DNA of 64,000 nucleotides from Taxillus chinensis (lineage: Eukaryota > Streptophyta > Magnoliopsida > Santalales > Loranthaceae). Positions 21,852-31,689 of this stretch are shown one piece after another (within the stretch, counting starts at the first letter, position 1; each line of letters begins with the position of its first letter). Below the pieces are notes generated by a model, which had not been told where the DNA came from, did no database searches, and saw only the letters and a list, made by a program, of their open reading frames with translations. The stretch is taken from NCBI GenBank assembly GCA_023512835.1, contig CM042084.1:49957609-50021608 (forward strand), in the 5' to 3' direction. A program made the position numbers and the translations under genes.

Positions 21852-22195
21852 GGAGTGAAGTTTGAGTGGACTGACAAGTCTCAGTAGGCATTTCAGGCTC
21901 TCAAAACCCGTTTGACCACTGCACCGGTGTTGAGGTTACCTCGGGAGGATATCCCATATGAGGTATATTGTGATGCGTCTAGGGTTGTTTTGGGGTGTGT
22001 GCTTATGCAGGAGGACAGTGTGGTAGCTTATGGATCGAGGCAGCTGATGCCTCATGAGCAGAATTACCCTACTCATGATCTTGAGTTGGCAGCTGTCATC
22101 TTTGCCTTCAAGAGTTGGCAACATTACCCTTTGGGGGAGAAGTTCGTAGTGTTTTCTGATCACAAGAGCCTTTAGTACATCTTTACTCAGAAGGA
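21852..22195 (+). pseudogene. pol: Gypsy D RNase H remnant
   Basis: Begins inside pol at GVKFEW (21854) directly after the TRIM; gag, protease and RT are missing. RNase H motifs: [55 protein letters not shown]. Stops: a TAG near 21886 (after DKSQ) and a TAG at 22173-22175 replacing the Gln of SLQYIFT. It is in frame with the integrase that follows. Confidence 0.88.
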
Positions 22196-23833
22196 CTTGA
22201 ATTTCAGGCAAAGGAGATGGGTGGAGTATTTACAGACCTTTGACTTTACTCTTGCCTATACCCCGGGCAAGGGTAATGTTGTGGCTGACGCATTGAGCAG
22301 AAAAGGGAAAGCTGAGGTGGCCGTGAGAGAGTGGAAGCTGATGGAGCAGTTGGCGATGTTGCAGCTGCAGCCTGTTGTTTGTGATGGTGGGACAGTCCTG
22401 AGTCCTTTGGTTGTTGTGCCTGAGCTGTACCAGCGCGTCCGGGAGGGACAGTTGGGTGACATTGAGTGTAAGGTTCTCCGTGCCCGTATTGAGGCTGGTG
22501 AGCTATCTGAGGGCTGGATAGAGGGTCCTGAGCATGAGTTGTCTTTTCAGGGGCGGCTAGTAGTGGCTTCTTCTCTCCGGGACAAGGTGATGAGGGAGTT
22601 TCATCAGTCTAGGCTTGCTGTCCATCCGGGGGGTACGAAGATGTATCATGCGCTTCAAGGACATTTTTGGTGGCCTGGGATGAAACGTGATGTAGCTGCT
22701 TTTGTTTCGAGGTGCCTCACATGTCAACAAGTGAAGGCTGAGCACCAGAGGCCGGTGGGCATGTTACAGCCGTTGCCAATAGCCGAGTGGAAGTGGGACC
22801 ACATAGCGATGGACTTTGTAACTGGACTTCCACCCACCGTTGGGCGGAAGGACATGATATGGGTGATTGTGGACCGACTGACTAAGTCGGCCCATTTTCT
22901 TGCTGTCCGCGAACGGGACTCCATCGGGGCCTTAAGTCAATTGTATGTGAACGAGGTGGTGAGACTGCATGGGGTGCCATCATCGATTGTGTCCGACAGG
23001 GATTTGAGGTTTACTTCTCATTTTTGGGCAGGTTTGCAGGAGGCTATGGGGACAAAGCTTAACTTGAGTACAACCTTTCACCCTGAGACTGACAGTCAGA
23101 TAGAGAGGACGAATCAAACTTTGGAGGACATGTTGAGGGCCTGTGTACTAGATTTTGGGGGTTCATGGGCAACTCACCTTCCTTTGGTGGAGTTTGCCTA
23201 CAACAACAGTTATCAGGCGTCCATTGGGATGGCTCCTTTTGAGGCGTTGTATGGGCGGCCGTGTCGATCACCTTTGTGTTGGACCGAGGTGGGGGAGACA
23301 GCTCTATTAGGACCACAGTTGGTTCAAGAGGCTACTGAGAAGGTCAAGTTGATTCGTCAACGCTTGTTATCAGCCCATAGTCGACAGAAATCTTATGCAG
23401 ATCAGCGGCGGCGACCTTTGGAGTTTTCTGTGGGAGATCATGTGTTTCTCCATGTCTCTCCACGACGTGGACATCGGCGCTTTGGGAGAGGTTCCAAACT
23501 CTCTCCCCAGTTCATTGGTTCTTTTGAGGTTATAACCCGTATGGGGCCTGTAACTTACCGGTTAGCATTGCCACCGCGATTGAGTCGGATGCACAATGTG
23601 TTCCACATGTCCCAGTTGCGGAAGTATCATCCTGACCCCACTCATGTGATAGATTGGGGGACTTTGGACATTGGGGATGACATGTCCATTGTTGAGGCCC
23701 CTATCCGTACACTAGATCGATGAGAGAAACTTCTGTGGGGTCATGCTATTCCTTTGGTTCGCGTACTGTGGCAACACCGTGGCATTGAGGAGGAGACTTG
23801 GGAACGGGCATCTTTGATGTGTGAGCAACACCC
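22196..23833 (+). pseudogene. pol: Gypsy D integrase with broken chromodomain
   Basis: One open frame of about 508 codons (22197-23723). The RNase H tether (RRWVEYLQTFDFTLAYTPGK) is followed by the zinc-binding HHCC (EFHQSRLAVHPGG ... CLTCQQVK), the catalytic core with D (IAMDFVTGL), D (IVSDRDLRFTS) and E ([13 protein letters not shown]), and the GPY/F-like tail (LSPQFIGSFEV, PPRLSRMHNVFHMSQLRKYH). The chromodomain starts (EAPIRTLDR) and is cut by TGA at 23721-23723 (CGA in relatives). It resumes as RHRGIEEETWE-like text and is frame-shifted before its end near 23833. Integrates cDNA in a live element; this copy is chimeric and non-functional. Confidence 0.88.
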
Positions 23834-24084
23834 AGAGTTGTCGAGGACGAACACTCTTAAGGGTGGAGGGGTGGTTGTTGGCTGGTGTATTTGTATTTCC
23901 TTTCGACTTTTGACTTTTATTTATATTGAATATGTTAATGAAATGTGCTTGTGATGGGTATTTGTGACATGTGGATGTGTTTCCATGGATTGTGATGCAT
24001 GTGGTTATGGACTGTGGTGGCACTGTGTTATGTGCTATTGTGTACAATGTGCAGTGTATGACCCATTTGGGTGTTGTGGCTTGC
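23834..24084 (+). other. Gypsy D 3' UTR fragment
   Basis: Non-coding. Corresponds to 44718-45000 of C (GGTGGAGGGGTGGTTGTTGG, GTATTTGTATT, GACCCATTTGGGTGTTGTGG). It stops at GGCTTGC (24084), where LTR E1 begins, about 100 bp short of the expected purine tract. Confidence 0.75.
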
Positions 24085-24480
24085 TGTAATGACCCGTATT
24101 TTGGGATGTGAGGAGTTAGTCACAGTTTTGCCTTTTTGGGTGGAAATTGTTGGGTTTTAGGGAGTTTTCTTTCCACAAACTTTGGCTAAATCATCTTGTA
24201 TGTTGATAAGCAAGCAATAGTCAAAGTTTGAGCCCAATAGGGAGTGCACGTGAGAATGACTTTTCACGTGCAGTGAGATTTTTGCATGGGAGCCTTCCTG
24301 ATGTTGTTCCAAGGCTTGTGGTGAAATTCTAGAGCATTTGAAGGTGCCCGTGAGAAAGGCCTTTCTCACGTGCATCCTCCATTACCCTAGTTTTGTTGTT
24401 CTGATCCTCTTTTGCTAAAGGACCACGGTGAAATTATGAGTGCTTTGTCCTGTGTGGTTGCAAAAAGGTTGTAGTCTGTC

Positions 24481-24560
24481 ATCAAAACTACGTCATTTTG
24501 ATGCTGGGATTCATTTAATCAAAACTACGTCGTTTTGGGGTTTGAGTTATCTATATAAAG
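24481..24560 (+). promoter_or_regulatory. LTR E1 promoter: two palindromes and TATA
   Basis: CAAAACTACGTCATTTTG (from 24483) and CAAAACTACGTCGTTTTG (from 24521), 38 bp apart, then CTATATAAAG at 24551. The first copy has one mutation breaking the palindrome. LTR E2 has the same layout at 26353-26412 but TACATAA instead of TATATAA at 26426. Confidence 0.65.
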
Positions 24561-25124
24561 AGGTGAAGACTCCTTGTTCTAGGGTTAGGGTTCTCTTCAG
24601 CCACTGCAGCCGTCGTAGAGAGAGAGAGAGCTAGAGAGAGGGAAGGAAGGAGAGCTACTGGTTACTGCCGGAGCGTCTTGCATGGGGAGGACGGCGTCTA
24701 GTGTGGGAGCAAGGAGGATCTTCTTTAAGGTAGGGGTTTTGTCTTTCCTGGTCTGTTCCGGGGTTAGGCCCCGTGGATATTTTGTAAAGTTTATATTGTT
24801 ATTGCTATAATACTTATATGTAAATTCATATAGGTGTGATCTCCTATATGAATGTTGGCCTTCAATGGCATTTTGGTGTGATTCTGATGTTGGGTGGGCA
24901 GTGCAGGTTAAGTGTTTGATAAAATGCCTGTGTGAATATATCTGTGTGAATATGCCTAGTATGTGTTTGATAATATGCCAGTAAGGCTAGAATTGTGAGT
25001 TGGTAAAGGTGTGCATGCCAAGTGTTTGTTTTTATGCCTGAGTGGCTGGGTTTGTACATTTGTGAATGTGTGCCTACTAAGTGTTTGGTTTTATGCCTGA
25101 GTGGTTATGTCTACTATGTTTTGT

Positions 25125-25380
25125 GAAACCCAGTGGCTATGGAAGCCCGGGACTGTTTTTGGAACCCGGTGGCTGTGGAAGCCCGAGACTGTTTTGTGAA
25201 ACCCAATGACTGTGGAAGCCCGGGACTGTTTTGTGAAACCCGGTGGCTGTGGTAGCCCGGGACTGTTTTGTGAAACCCGGTGGCTGTGGAAGCCCGGGAC
25301 TATTTTTGTGGAACCCGGTGGCTGTGGAAGCCTAGGACTATTTTGTGGAACCCGGTGGCTGTGGAAGCCCGGGACTGTTT
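25125..25380 (+). repeat. 37-bp minisatellite, seven copies
   Basis: Units of AACCCGGTGGCTGTGGAAGC type with point differences and small length changes (a copy with TTTTTGTGG, another with CCTAGGACTATT). Same unit as 8313-8490. Confidence 0.88.
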
Positions 25381-25891
25381 ATGTGCTAGCCTATGTGGTT
25401 GTTTGAAATATTTGTTCTTGCTGATAGTTTACTATTATATTTGTTGAAATAATTGTATCACGACACTGCACTTGTACACACGGCATGTAGATGCTAGGAG
25501 CATGGGATGGGTTGGGGAGACATGATCCCTACTGAGCTGTGGTTGCTCACCCCCCCTACTATGTTTGGTTTTTCTACAGGGACCTACAGGCGTTAGGCGG
25601 AAACACCAAAGTTGAAGGCAGTTCTGTTTTGTGGCTTTGGTTATTATTATTTGAGTTTCGTTGTTTTTGTTTGAGCTTTGTAACTCCAGTGGGGAGATAT
25701 TGTAATGAGGAGTTTTATGCAATCAAAAAACATGTTTGGGCACATTTATATGTTTGGACTTAATAAATATATGATTTTGTCTCTGAATATAAAGTGTGAA
25801 GTGTATGTTGAACCCTATCCTCTTTATCCAAACTCGGGTAAAGGGAGGGTCACGTTCCGGTCTCCTCGGGTTGGAAATCCGGGGCGTGACA

Positions 25892-25958
25892 CATGTTGTG
25901 TTTGTTTTCCTTGCATGTTGTTTCTTTTCGAGGATGAAAAGTTTTGAGGGGGAGAGGA
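25892..25958 (+). other. 67-bp 3' UTR remnant with polypurine tract between two LTRs
   Basis: CATGTTGTGTTTGTTTTCCT ... TTTCGAGGATGAAAAGTTTT, then the purine tract GAGGGGGAGAGGA (25946-25958) directly before LTR E2. It equals the last 67 bp of the internal region of other copies. The rest of an internal region between E1 and E2 is absent. Confidence 0.85.
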
Positions 25959-27622
25959 TGTAATGACCCGTATTTTGGGATGTGAGGAGTTAGTCTTAGT
26001 TTTGCCTTTTTGGGTGGAAATTGTTGGTTTTAGGGAGTTTTATTTCCACACACTTTGGCTAAATCTTCTTGTATGTTGATGAGCAAGCAAGAGGCAAAGT
26101 TTGAGCCCAATAGGGAGTGCCCGTGAGAATGGCTTTTCACGTGCAATGTTATTTTTGCATGGGAGCCTTCCTGATGTTGTTCTAAGGCTTGTGGCAAAAT
26201 TCTAGAACATTCGGAGGTGCCCGTGAGAAGGGCCTTTCTCACGTGCAGCCTCTATTACCCTTGTTTTGTTATTCTCATACTCTTTTGCTAAAGGATCATG
26301 GTGAAATTATGAGTGTTTTGTCTTGTATGGTTGCAAAAAAGTTGTAGTCTGTCATCAAAACTACGTCGTTTTGATGCTGGGATTCATTTAATCAAAACGA
26401 CGTCATTTTACGGTGTGGAGGTGTCTACATAAAGAGGTGAAGGCTCCTTGTTTTAGGTTTAGGGTTCTCTTCTTCAGCCGCTGCAGCCATCGCAGAGAGA
26501 GAGAGAGAGGGAGAGAGAGAGAGAGAGAGAGAGAAGGAAGAAGAGTTTCTGGTCGTGGTTGCTGTGGCGTGGAGGCTAAGCCGTGAAGGAATCTGTTGAG
26601 GTAGGGGTTCTGTCTCCTTGTACCTAATCCGGGGTTAGGCCCCATGGTGAATGAACTGTTGGATATCATTATTGTTGTTATATTATTTATATGTAAATTC
26701 ATATAGGTGTGACCTCCTATATGAATGTTGGCCTTCAATGGCGTCTTGGTGTGATTCCGACGTTGGGTGGGTAGTGCATGTTAAATGTTCGATAAAATGC
26801 CTGTGTGAATATGTCTGTGTGAATATGCCTAGTACGTGTTTGATAATATGCCGGTATCGCTGGATTTGTGAGTTTGTAAAGGTGTGCATGCTAAGTGTTT
26901 GGTTTTATGCCTGAGTGGCTATGTGTACTATGTTTTGTGAAACCCGGTGGCTGTGGAAGCCCGGGACTGTTTTGTGAAACCTGGTGGCTGTGGAAGCCCG
27001 GGACTGTTTTGTGAAACCCGGTGGCTGTGGAAGCCCGGGACTGTTCTTGGAACCTGGTGGCTGTGGAAGCCCAGGACTGCTCTTGAAACCCGGTGGCTGT
27101 GGAAGCCCGGGACTATTTATGTGCTAGCCTGTGTGGCTGTGGAAATGATTGTATTTGCTGATATGGCTTGTTATTATATCTATTGAAATAATTGTATCAC
27201 GACACTGCACTTGTACACATGGCATGTAGATGCTAGGAGCATGGGATGGGTTGGGGAGACATGATCCCTACTGAGCTATGGTTGCTCACCCCTCCTACCG
27301 TGTTGTTTTCTTTACAGGGACCAACAGGCGTTAGGTGGGAACACCAAGGTGGAAGACCTGCTTGTGCCTTTGCCTATTGTTATTTGAGTTTTGTTGTTTT
27401 TTGTGTGAGCTTTGTAACCCCAGTGGGGAGATATTGTAATGAGGAGTTTAATGTAATGAAAGCATGTTTGGGCACGTTTGTAATGTTTGAACTTAATAAA
27501 TATATGATTGTCTCTGAATATAAAATGTGAAGTGTATGTTGTATTCTAACCGCTTTATCCAAACTCAGGTAAAGGGAGCGTCACGTTCCGATCTCCTCCG
27601 GTTAGAAATCTGGGGCGTGACA
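25959..27622 (+). repeat. Gypsy LTR E2
   Basis: TGTAATGACCCGTATTTTGG ... ATCTGGGGCGTGACA, about 1.66 kb. Two palindromes (26353-26412), mutated TATA (CTACATAAAG at 26425-26434), GA run (26493-26533), shared ATTCATATAGGTGTGA block, and five copies of the 37-bp minisatellite (26940-27113). Very similar to E1. Confidence 0.88.
26940..27113 (+). repeat. 37-bp minisatellite, five copies
   Basis: Same unit as 8313-8490; the last copies are shortened (TGTTCTTGG and TGCTCTTG in place of TGTTTTGTGG). Confidence 0.88.
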
Positions 27623-28675
27623 GTGATCCCCATCTCCAGTACCCTATCACAAATTCTTATGTCTATATGGTAAGTCTATGCTTGTGCTAGTGTAGTGTCT
27701 TGTTCCATCACAGTTAAATTATATTTAATCACAAGTTAAGACATCACATAACTTTTCAATCATTATAGGTTCACACCAGCCATACATGCATCTGCATCCA
27801 CGGGAATCTCCGCCACCATCCCCAATAATCTCAGGCACTACTAACAGCCATATGTGGGACCTGTGGTGCCCTCCCCCTCCACCCCCCTCCCCCCCCCCCC
27901 CGCTCCAATGACAACCTGCCACATATGGGACCTGGGTTACCAGCCACCTAGGGGACCTGCTGCCTCACAATTTAATAAACAATTCCGTATAGTCAATATT
28001 CAATACAATAGCTCAACAAAACATTAAAATCTCAAACTAGTAATAACGTGCCACAAATGGTATATAATTTATCAAATTGATAATGTCAAATGTTTGATGC
28101 CAAGCTATAATTACTTTAAATGTCAACTAGTGACGTCATGCTACAATTATTATTTTAGATGATAACTAGTAAAATCAAGCCTCAATTATCACTTTCAAGC
28201 GACAATTAATAATCTCAAGCTACCATAAATAATCACAAAAGTTTAGGACTAGATTTTAATTTAATCTAAACCAGAATAGAAACCAATAATATTAATATTA
28301 ACAATAACCAATAAAAAAACTAATAATAGGATGACCGGGCCAGCGAACACGCCAACCCATTAGGGCTGGCCATTACACGCGAGGCGGCTCATGCACCCTC
28401 CCCTAACATGTTCGTGCGGCAGGGTCAGACCCTGCCGCAGACTAGGCTATCAGCCGACAGCCTGGTGGTTTTGCGCCCGTAGAAGACAAAAGGTGAGGTT
28501 TTGTGACCTTGAAATAAAGTTAATAATAGCAGGAATTGATGGAACCAGGGCTAAACGTAAATTCAAAGAAGCAAGGAAGTGCAGGCATGTCACACGATGC
28601 TTGGAGCCTTGAAACGGACGAACGAAATCAGACACAGGGAGGTAATGTCATTGTTAATTATTGTCAAAAAGGTAA

Positions 28676-28683
<8 letters not shown>

Positions 28684-28709
<26 letters not shown>
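28684..28709. repeat. TG microsatellite
   Basis: ATATATATGTGTGTGTGTGT run of about 26 bp. Confidence 0.9.
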
Positions 28710-29034
28710 CAGAGGTGATTTAAATAAAACAAAGTAAGAAAGATGCAGACACGCTGGAAGTGGAGGAACCCGACTGGAGAGGAACAAGACATAAAGACGA
28801 GAATACGTGCACAAGGTTTGCTGCACGGCTTGCGGAAATCAGCGGGGAGTCGGCTAGAAGAGAGGAAAATTCTAACATAAAAGACATACGGTAGCAAAGA
28901 GGTCACCTACCTCGATTCAAACTTGAGAGATCAAAAGAACGCAGCTGCTTTAAACCTTGTGTTCCTCCCTCACCAGCCTCTGTGCAGACACAACAAAGTA
29001 GGGTTTCTATCCTAGTTTCTCTTATTTATACTAT

Positions 29035-29368
29035 CATTATAATAATAATAATAATGATATTTATAAGCTTATTAATAATGATATTAATCTCAATAATAAT
29101 TATAATAATTGAGATAAAACTACTAATAATAATCTTAATAATAACAACTCATAATAATAATTAATCTAAAGTATTCAGATAATTATTTTAATAACAATAA
29201 CCTTATAATAATAATAAAGTCTAAATATTAAAATATTTCGATTAGTGATAATCACATAATAATAATAATGAACTCAATATTCGTACTAATAATAATAACA
29301 ATCACAACATTAATTATTATAATAATAACCCAAATAATTAAATATAAATATTATCATTATAATAATAG
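29035..29368. repeat. AAT/ATT-rich low-complexity tract
   Basis: Many AATAATAAT and ATTATTATA runs over about 330 bp, continuing after the solo LTR at 31351-31380 (AATAATAATATATAATAATA). No open frame of interest. Confidence 0.85.
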
Positions 29369-31345
29369 TGTAGGTCCCAAAGTGAGTCTAGAGAGGGGGG
29401 GGGGGGGTGAATAGACTTTCTTCGTTTGCGAAGCTAGGCCGTTAGCTGGTTTTCGATCCTTCTATTGATAACTATGATGGAAGTATTTATGGAGAAGACG
29501 ATAGTAATATTCTAAGCGATAACGTGAGTGATGATGAACTATCAGACAAAACTGAGATAAGAGTAACTCTTTTCTCAACAGATCTCAGTTGTGAAAGTGA
29601 TGGTTTATAATAGATCGACGTGTGGAGAACAACACAGAGATTAGACTTTTTGGAAGTGCTAGATCTTTGATGAACAAGAGGTTCTTGAATAATCAGATGG
29701 ATTACTCTTGTTCGTGGTTCAACGCGGCGCACAGCACTAGGAAGAATTCTCTCAGAGTCTCTCTCTCTTGCGTTGGAACACTTGTGTTAGTTCTTCAAAA
29801 GATTATTTCTTTTAAGTATGTCAGAACCATTTTCTTGTGTTCTATGTGTTTCCTTCTTTTGAGAGAGAGATTAAACTCTTTATTTTGTCGTTTAGTGTGT
29901 GAGAGATATATTTTTAAGGTCAAAGTGCTCGTGCGCCATGTTGTCCATCCCGACAGACTGACTTCCCGCCACTGAAAATGCGGAATGTCAGGGGATGGGT
30001 CGATCTACTCTGATTTGCAGATCAGATGCCCATACCTGCGTATTTGGCATGCAATCGATCTTGGCCGTTCATCCAGGTGGATGGTACTTGGCAGCAATTA
30101 ATGTGTCATTAAATGCGCTCAACTACTCGGGACGGCGCAGCTTCTTTGTACAAACCCTAGTTGACGATATCGCTAAGTGACTATGTTTAGGGTTGTAAGT
30201 CTACCTCGGAGGTAGATGCCTCGTAGGTTTGGTGACTCGAAGATTTCGGTTAGAACCCGTTGGAAGTGGCGAAAGTTTGCTTCGGGCTTTACAGGTGTTT
30301 CTTGCGAGTCTATGACTCATATCTTCGAGTCTCCGAGGCTAGAGCTCAGGTTAGATTAGTCTTTTGTGTCACTCTATTAACCGAAGTCCACGACTCTACG
30401 AGTCTACAACTCTACAAGTCTGCAACTCTTCGAATGGTGCTTAGAGTGACTTCTTCGTAGTCCGCCCATTCTACCGTTGTTATCGCTACGAGTCTACGAC
30501 CCTAGCTCTGCGGGTCTATGACCTTCGGGTCTTTCACTTTACTATATTTGACTAAGTGGCTCCGAAAATCTTCAACTCTACGAGTCTTAAACTTCACTTT
30601 TCTTCCTTAGTCTTTCGCGGATGCTCATGAACTGAGTCTCCATATAGCTATGACCCTTCAGCTATAAGTCTCGGCCCGTCGATCTCCGAGTCCGTAAGTT
30701 TGGCAATTTCTTTAGAATAAATGTATCCCTTGAGTCAATGACTCTACGAGTCTACGACCCTTGAGTTACAGTTTCATTTGTTTGCCAGACTTTATAGCAT
30801 CGACTCTTTGATCTTCAACCTACGAGTCCTGTTTTCTTAACAGTGTTCGAAGGTTTCGACTCTACGACTTTCTACCTACGAGTCTACAAGTCCTGGTTTC
30901 TTAATAGTGTTTGAAGGCTTCGACTCTACAACTACGAGTCCTCGAGTCTAGTGGCAGTTTAAGTTCTGTTAATTGACTTAAGTGTTTTTAGGGACTCTAC
31001 AGTTCTATGGGCTGCGAGTCTACGAGTCATTTAGCATTGGCTCATTGTTCTTTTAGAATTCGTCGACTCTACGAGTCTCCGAATTTGTCGATGCTTACAA
31101 GTAACGCTCTCTTTTCCGTACTATGACTCTACGACCTTCGACCCCTGGATCTACGAGTCGCAATGTTCCATCACTATTTCGCCTTGAGTCTCCAGACCCT
31201 ACGAGTCTACAAGTCTCTTGCCAATACGTCCTATGACAGTTTTACTTCTACGAACTCGACTCTTCGACCCTACAACCTTCGGTTCTTCGAGTCTCCAGAC
31301 TTAGACTATATTTTGGCAGCTTTATCAAATCCTATATTCCCAACA
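29369..31345 (-). repeat. Solo copia-type LTR with duplication AATAG
   Basis: Opens TGTAGGTCCCAAAGTGAG and a long G run (29391-29407) followed by GTGAATAGAC, the same design as the Copia-1 and Copia-2 LTR openings. It closes ATATTCCCAACA at 31345. The direct duplication AATAG is at 29364-29368 and 31346-31350. No internal region is present, so this is a solo LTR left by recombination between LTRs. The orientation is inferred from the opening. About 1.98 kb. ORFs inside it (for example 29622-29975) have no recognisable domain. Confidence 0.85.
30200..31300. repeat. Degenerate CTACGAGTCT short-repeat array in the solo LTR
   Basis: Dozens of CTACGAGTCT, CTACGACTCT, GACTCTACGAG and CTTCGAGTCT variants separated by irregular spacers. 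A counterpart, with a different motif, of the CTTACTCCG array in the other copia LTRs, in the same half of the LTR. Confidence 0.8.
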
Positions 31346-31422
31346 AATAGAACACATGACAATAATAATATATAATAATAAACTCAAAATATTAAAATCT
31401 CACCAAAGTACGGGTCCTTACA
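31346..31422 (-). repeat. Gypsy F LTR, right end
   Basis: Target duplication AATAG, AT-rich tract, then AAGTACGGGTCCTTACA at 31422, the reverse of TGTAAGGACCCGTAC that opens related LTRs. Immediately right is TCCTCCCCACCTTAGGAC, the minus-strand purine tract. Confidence 0.75.
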
Positions 31423-31689
31423 TCCTCCCCACCTTAGGACTTTTCATCCCTGAAAAGACAAGTCATTCTCAACGAAATAACCCTTCCCATGCTAAAATAA
31501 TTATGCATAACCTAACAACAACTAGCATGATAAACAAAACAACATCGATGAACAAAATAACCAACAACGCATCAAATCACATGAAACCAAGTATTAACAA
31601 GCATAAGCACTAAGCAAAAACAACAAGATTAACTACCTCAACGCATGGCAAAGGTCTTGACATCCTCCCCACCTCAGGACTGTTCGTCC

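Larger units (their letters stand above)
24085..25891 (+). repeat. Gypsy LTR E1
   Basis: TGTAATGACCCGTATTTTGG ... TCCGGGGCGTGACA, about 1.81 kb. Contains hairpin 24245-24272 (arms TGCACGTGA/TCACGTGCA) and the perfect palindrome GTGAGAAAGGCCTTTCTCAC around 24350-24369. Two ACGTCG palindromes start at 24481 and 24519, and CTATATAAAG is at 24551-24560. A GA run (24617-24635) and seven copies of the 37-bp minisatellite (25125-25380) follow. No clear 5-bp duplication: CTTGC on the left, CATGT on the right. Confidence 0.88.
27623..29368 (-). repeat. Probable gypsy F LTR (main part)
   Basis: Non-coding and AT-rich. I assign it to the LTR of minus-strand element F because the right-hand continuation (31346-31422) ends GTACGGGTCCTTACA directly beside F's purine tract, and because a minus-strand TATAAATAAG lies at 29021-29030 followed by AGAAACTAGGATAGAAACCC. 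It includes a C run (27885-27901), a TG run (28684-28709) and ATT-rich sequence (29035-29368). The left edge against LTR E2 is unclear; TGATCCCC at 27624 could be the end or a truncation. No gene seen. Confidence 0.5.

Noticed and set aside
28391..28612. 73-codon ORF in the AT-rich block, possible small host gene
   Set aside because: No domain, and both strands are equally open. The block is better explained as the LTR of element F.
29622..29975. 117-codon plus-strand ORF
   Set aside because: Inside the solo copia-type LTR, no domain and no relatives within the window.
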